The notes under the pieces: generated by a model
Database searches by the model: none
Told to the model about the DNA's origin: nothing
The model's input: the letters and a program-made list of their open reading frames with translations, nothing else
DNA from: Sphingobium fuliginis
Lineage (GTDB): Bacteria > Pseudomonadota > Alphaproteobacteria > Sphingomonadales > Sphingomonadaceae
DNA length: 64,000 nucleotides
Assembly (NCBI RefSeq): GCF_004152845.1
Contig: NZ_SEON01000002.1
Location: 124,001-188,000 of the forward strand
Direction of reading: 5' to 3'
Made by a program: the position numbers and the translations under genes
Shown here: positions 62,337-64,000 of the stretch, one piece after another
Numbering within the stretch: position 1 is the first letter of the stretch
How the letters are laid out: each line of letters starts with the position of its first letter

Positions 62337-64000
62337 CGCTTCCCCTCCCGATCCGGCACACAGCGTACCGGCCCCATCCGTGCCGCACCGGCGTTGCCCG
62401 GCAGGGCCGGGACGATCGCGCGGCAGGCGACCGCCGGGCCGGTCAGCAGGATTTCCTGCCCTTCATGCGCGTCGGCCAGATACACTTCGCCGCCATGTCC
62501 GGAAATGCCGGGTGCCGCTCCCTCCATGGTGACGGTCAGTCCTTCCGCAATGGCCGCGCCGCCGCCGTCGACCAGCCGCAAGGTGACGGGGTGAGCGGCC
62601 GCACCCCCAAAACCGATCCTCACCGCCTGCCGGTATCCCGGAACCGCGACCTGCTCCGCCGATGTCACGACGGTGTCGATCGGCAGGGCATCCAGGTCGA
62701 TCGCGATCCGGTTGGCCGCATAGGGCTGCAACCCCGTGACGATCGCGGGCCTGCCCGGTTCCGCCTTGCGCGCGACCGGCCGGTTTTCGAAGAAGACCGT
62801 CACGTCCTGATCGGCGGCCACATCCACCACGGCAAAGGCGTAATCGAGCTGCGGTGTCGCGATGATCCGCCCCCCTACCCGCAGCAACGCCCCGCGGGCC
62901 TGGAACCGCATCCCTTCCATTTCCCCCATGCGCGACGCCGACAGATCGACATCGCCGGCCGCCGTGCGCCATGTCACGCCGCCTTCCATCTGTACCGGCG
63001 CATCCGCCTGACGCGACGCCAGGAAGCGATAGCCCCACCCCGCGTCCGGCGGCGGGTTCTGGCTGAAGCTGGCGGCGGTGCGGCCTCCCTCCACGAACAG
63101 GCCCGCGCTCGACCGCGCGCCGAGGGGAAGGGTCAGCGATCCGAAAAGGCCGTTGGTCCGGCTGTCCGAAAAGCGCGTCCGCCGCGCGCCCAGCGTGACC
63201 CAGGCCGCCCCCAGGCTGGCCGCATAGGAAAGGGAGCCGGTGGAGAAACGGTCGCCTTCGCCGCCCTCACTGTCGAGATAATGGGCATTGACGGTGCCAC
63301 GCCCGCCAAGGGCCAGGCTTCCCGCCACGACCCATTCCCGGCGGCCGGCGGGCACTGGATCATCCTCCCCGACCTGCGTGAAATGCGCATCTTCCTGCAT
63401 GTAGCTGGCGGTCACGGAATAGCGGGCCGTGATCCGCTGCACCTGCGCGCGCCACAGGAAACCATCACCCGAACGGCCATGCGACCCCGCCGCCGCCAAC
63501 GATATTTCGCCCCAGGAAGACAGAAGCGCGCCAAATCCCAGCCCGGCCATCTGCCCATCCTCGCTTGCCTCCATACGGCCGGAAAGCGTCAGGCCGTCGC
63601 CCAGCCCATGCCGCCAGAAACCGGCGGCGAAGGGAGCCCCATAGGAAAAGCTGCGCGCACCGAAGTCCCTGCGCAAAAACCCTGCCTCCAGCGAAAAATC
63701 GTCCAGCCCTTCCCGCAACAGCCGCGGACTGGTGTAGAAGCTTTGCGTGACGGTGCGGGCGGCGCCATTGGCGTCCCTGATCGTCATCGTCACTTCGCCC
63801 GCGCCGGTAAAGACGGGCTGATAATCGATTTTGAAATCGCCGGGCTGAACCGCCATGCTCTGGCGGCTGCTGGCCGCCGCAAGGTCCACGACCGAGGGCA
63901 AGGCGGCGGAGCCGGAAAGCCGGGGCACCGGATAGGTGACGGCTTCCGGCGTCAACGAGAAATCGGTCCCCAGCCTCACCCCGGCGAACCGGACCGGCCG
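62333..64000 (-). CDS. Csu-type fimbrial outer-membrane usher (partial, 5' end beyond window)
   Basis: About 555 codons are visible and the frame is open through the right window edge, so the gene begins outside. The sequence shows usher features: beta-barrel strands of alternating aromatic residues (GYRFLASRQAD, LDFSLEAGFLRRDFG), the segment FFENRPVARKAEPG near the plug/C-terminal domains, and a C-terminal domain LRLVDGGGAAIAEGLTV. It exports and polymerises the pilus. The visible part fits the C-terminal two-thirds of an approximately 800-aa usher. Coupled to the SCPU pilin gene. Confidence 0.88.
   Translation of the reverse strand, partial: RPVRFAGVRLGTDFSLTPEAVTYPVPRLSGSAALPSVVDLAAASSRQSMAVQPGDFKIDYQPVFTGAGEVTMTIRDANGAARTVTQSFYTSPRLLREGLDDFSLEAGFLRRDFGARSFSYGAPFAAGFWRHGLGDGLTLSGRMEASEDGQMAGLGFGALLSSWGEISLAAAGSHGRSGDGFLWRAQVQRITARYSVTASYMQEDAHFTQVGEDDPVPAGRREWVVAGSLALGGRGTVNAHYLDSEGGEGDRFSTGSLSYAASLGAAWVTLGARRTRFSDSRTNGLFGSLTLPLGARSSAGLFVEGGRTAASFSQNPPPDAGWGYRFLASRQADAPVQMEGGVTWRTAAGDVDLSASRMGEMEGMRFQARGALLRVGGRIIATPQLDYAFAVVDVAADQDVTVFFENRPVARKAEPGRPAIVTGLQPYAANRIAIDLDALPIDTVVTSAEQVAVPGYRQAVRIGFGGAAAHPVTLRLVDGGGAAIAEGLTVTMEGAAPGISGHGGEVYLADAHEGQEILLTGPAVACRAIVPALPGNAGAARMGPVRCVPDREGKR

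Overview
The window looks like chromosome of a sphingomonad (Alphaproteobacteria, Sphingomonadaceae; Sphingobium-like). Grounds: high GC with strong third-position GC bias, a pdxA-ksgA-surA-lptD block next to pepA-holC-ndk, a TorF-type porin, two TonB-dependent receptors, a Thr-nucleophile alkaline phosphatase like that of Sphingomonas, and palindromic intergenic repeats of types common in this family. No rRNA, tRNA, CRISPR array, prophage or complete insertion sequence was recognised. The genus call is an inference from gene content.

Layout. 0-21 kb is mostly housekeeping: a TauE/SafE exporter, a GST, the minus-strand run lptD-surA-pdxA-ksgA (LPS export, outer-membrane chaperone, vitamin B6, ribosome maturation), divergent pepA-holC-ndk, a TPR protein, rsmB, guaB and an Asp/Glu racemase. 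Next comes an unusual minus-strand locus at 15.2-16.4 kb: a 41-aa aa3-oxidase subunit IV gene followed by two genes that look like only the membrane parts of proton-translocating transhydrogenase. Then a sigma-54 response regulator, a lipoprotein, a short asparaginase-like protein, proC, a YbjN protein, a UbiK-like protein and TspO. 21.7-28.8 kb holds an RND efflux pair, tlyA and a DsbD-type reductase. 28.8-43.8 kb holds an alkaline phosphatase, serine acetyltransferase, an OmpR-type two-component pair, the TorF porin, a beta-carbonic anhydrase/SulP operon, a second OmpR-like regulator with a degenerate receiver co-translated with a secreted protein, a DEDDh exonuclease, a GT4/debranching-enzyme pair and an SDR.

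44-48.9 kb carries a TonB-dependent receptor coupled to a secreted nucleotide pyrophosphatase/phosphodiesterase, then CYTH and YciI proteins. 49-57.2 kb is a substrate-specific catabolic island on the minus strand: MFS transporter (frameshifted), HpcH/HpaI aldolase, TonB receptor, FAD-linked and FMN-linked hydroxyacid oxidases, with a divergent FCD-type GntR regulator and a palindrome between them. A 166-bp MITE-like hairpin element at 57.64-57.80 kb separates this from a surface-adhesion region (57.9-64 kb): a YadA-type trimeric autotransporter overlapping a TpgA-like BamE/OmpA protein, a divergent protein that appears to fuse a Phd-antitoxin-like domain to two PAS domains, and an archaic (Csu-type) chaperone-usher pilus locus cut by the window end.

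The most unusual items are the transhydrogenase remnant, the Phd-PAS-PAS protein with a palindrome just upstream, the adhesin/TpgA pair, the degenerate response regulator, the frameshifted transporter in an otherwise intact catabolic operon, and the IS630/Tc1-like MITE candidate that supplies the stop codon of a small gene.
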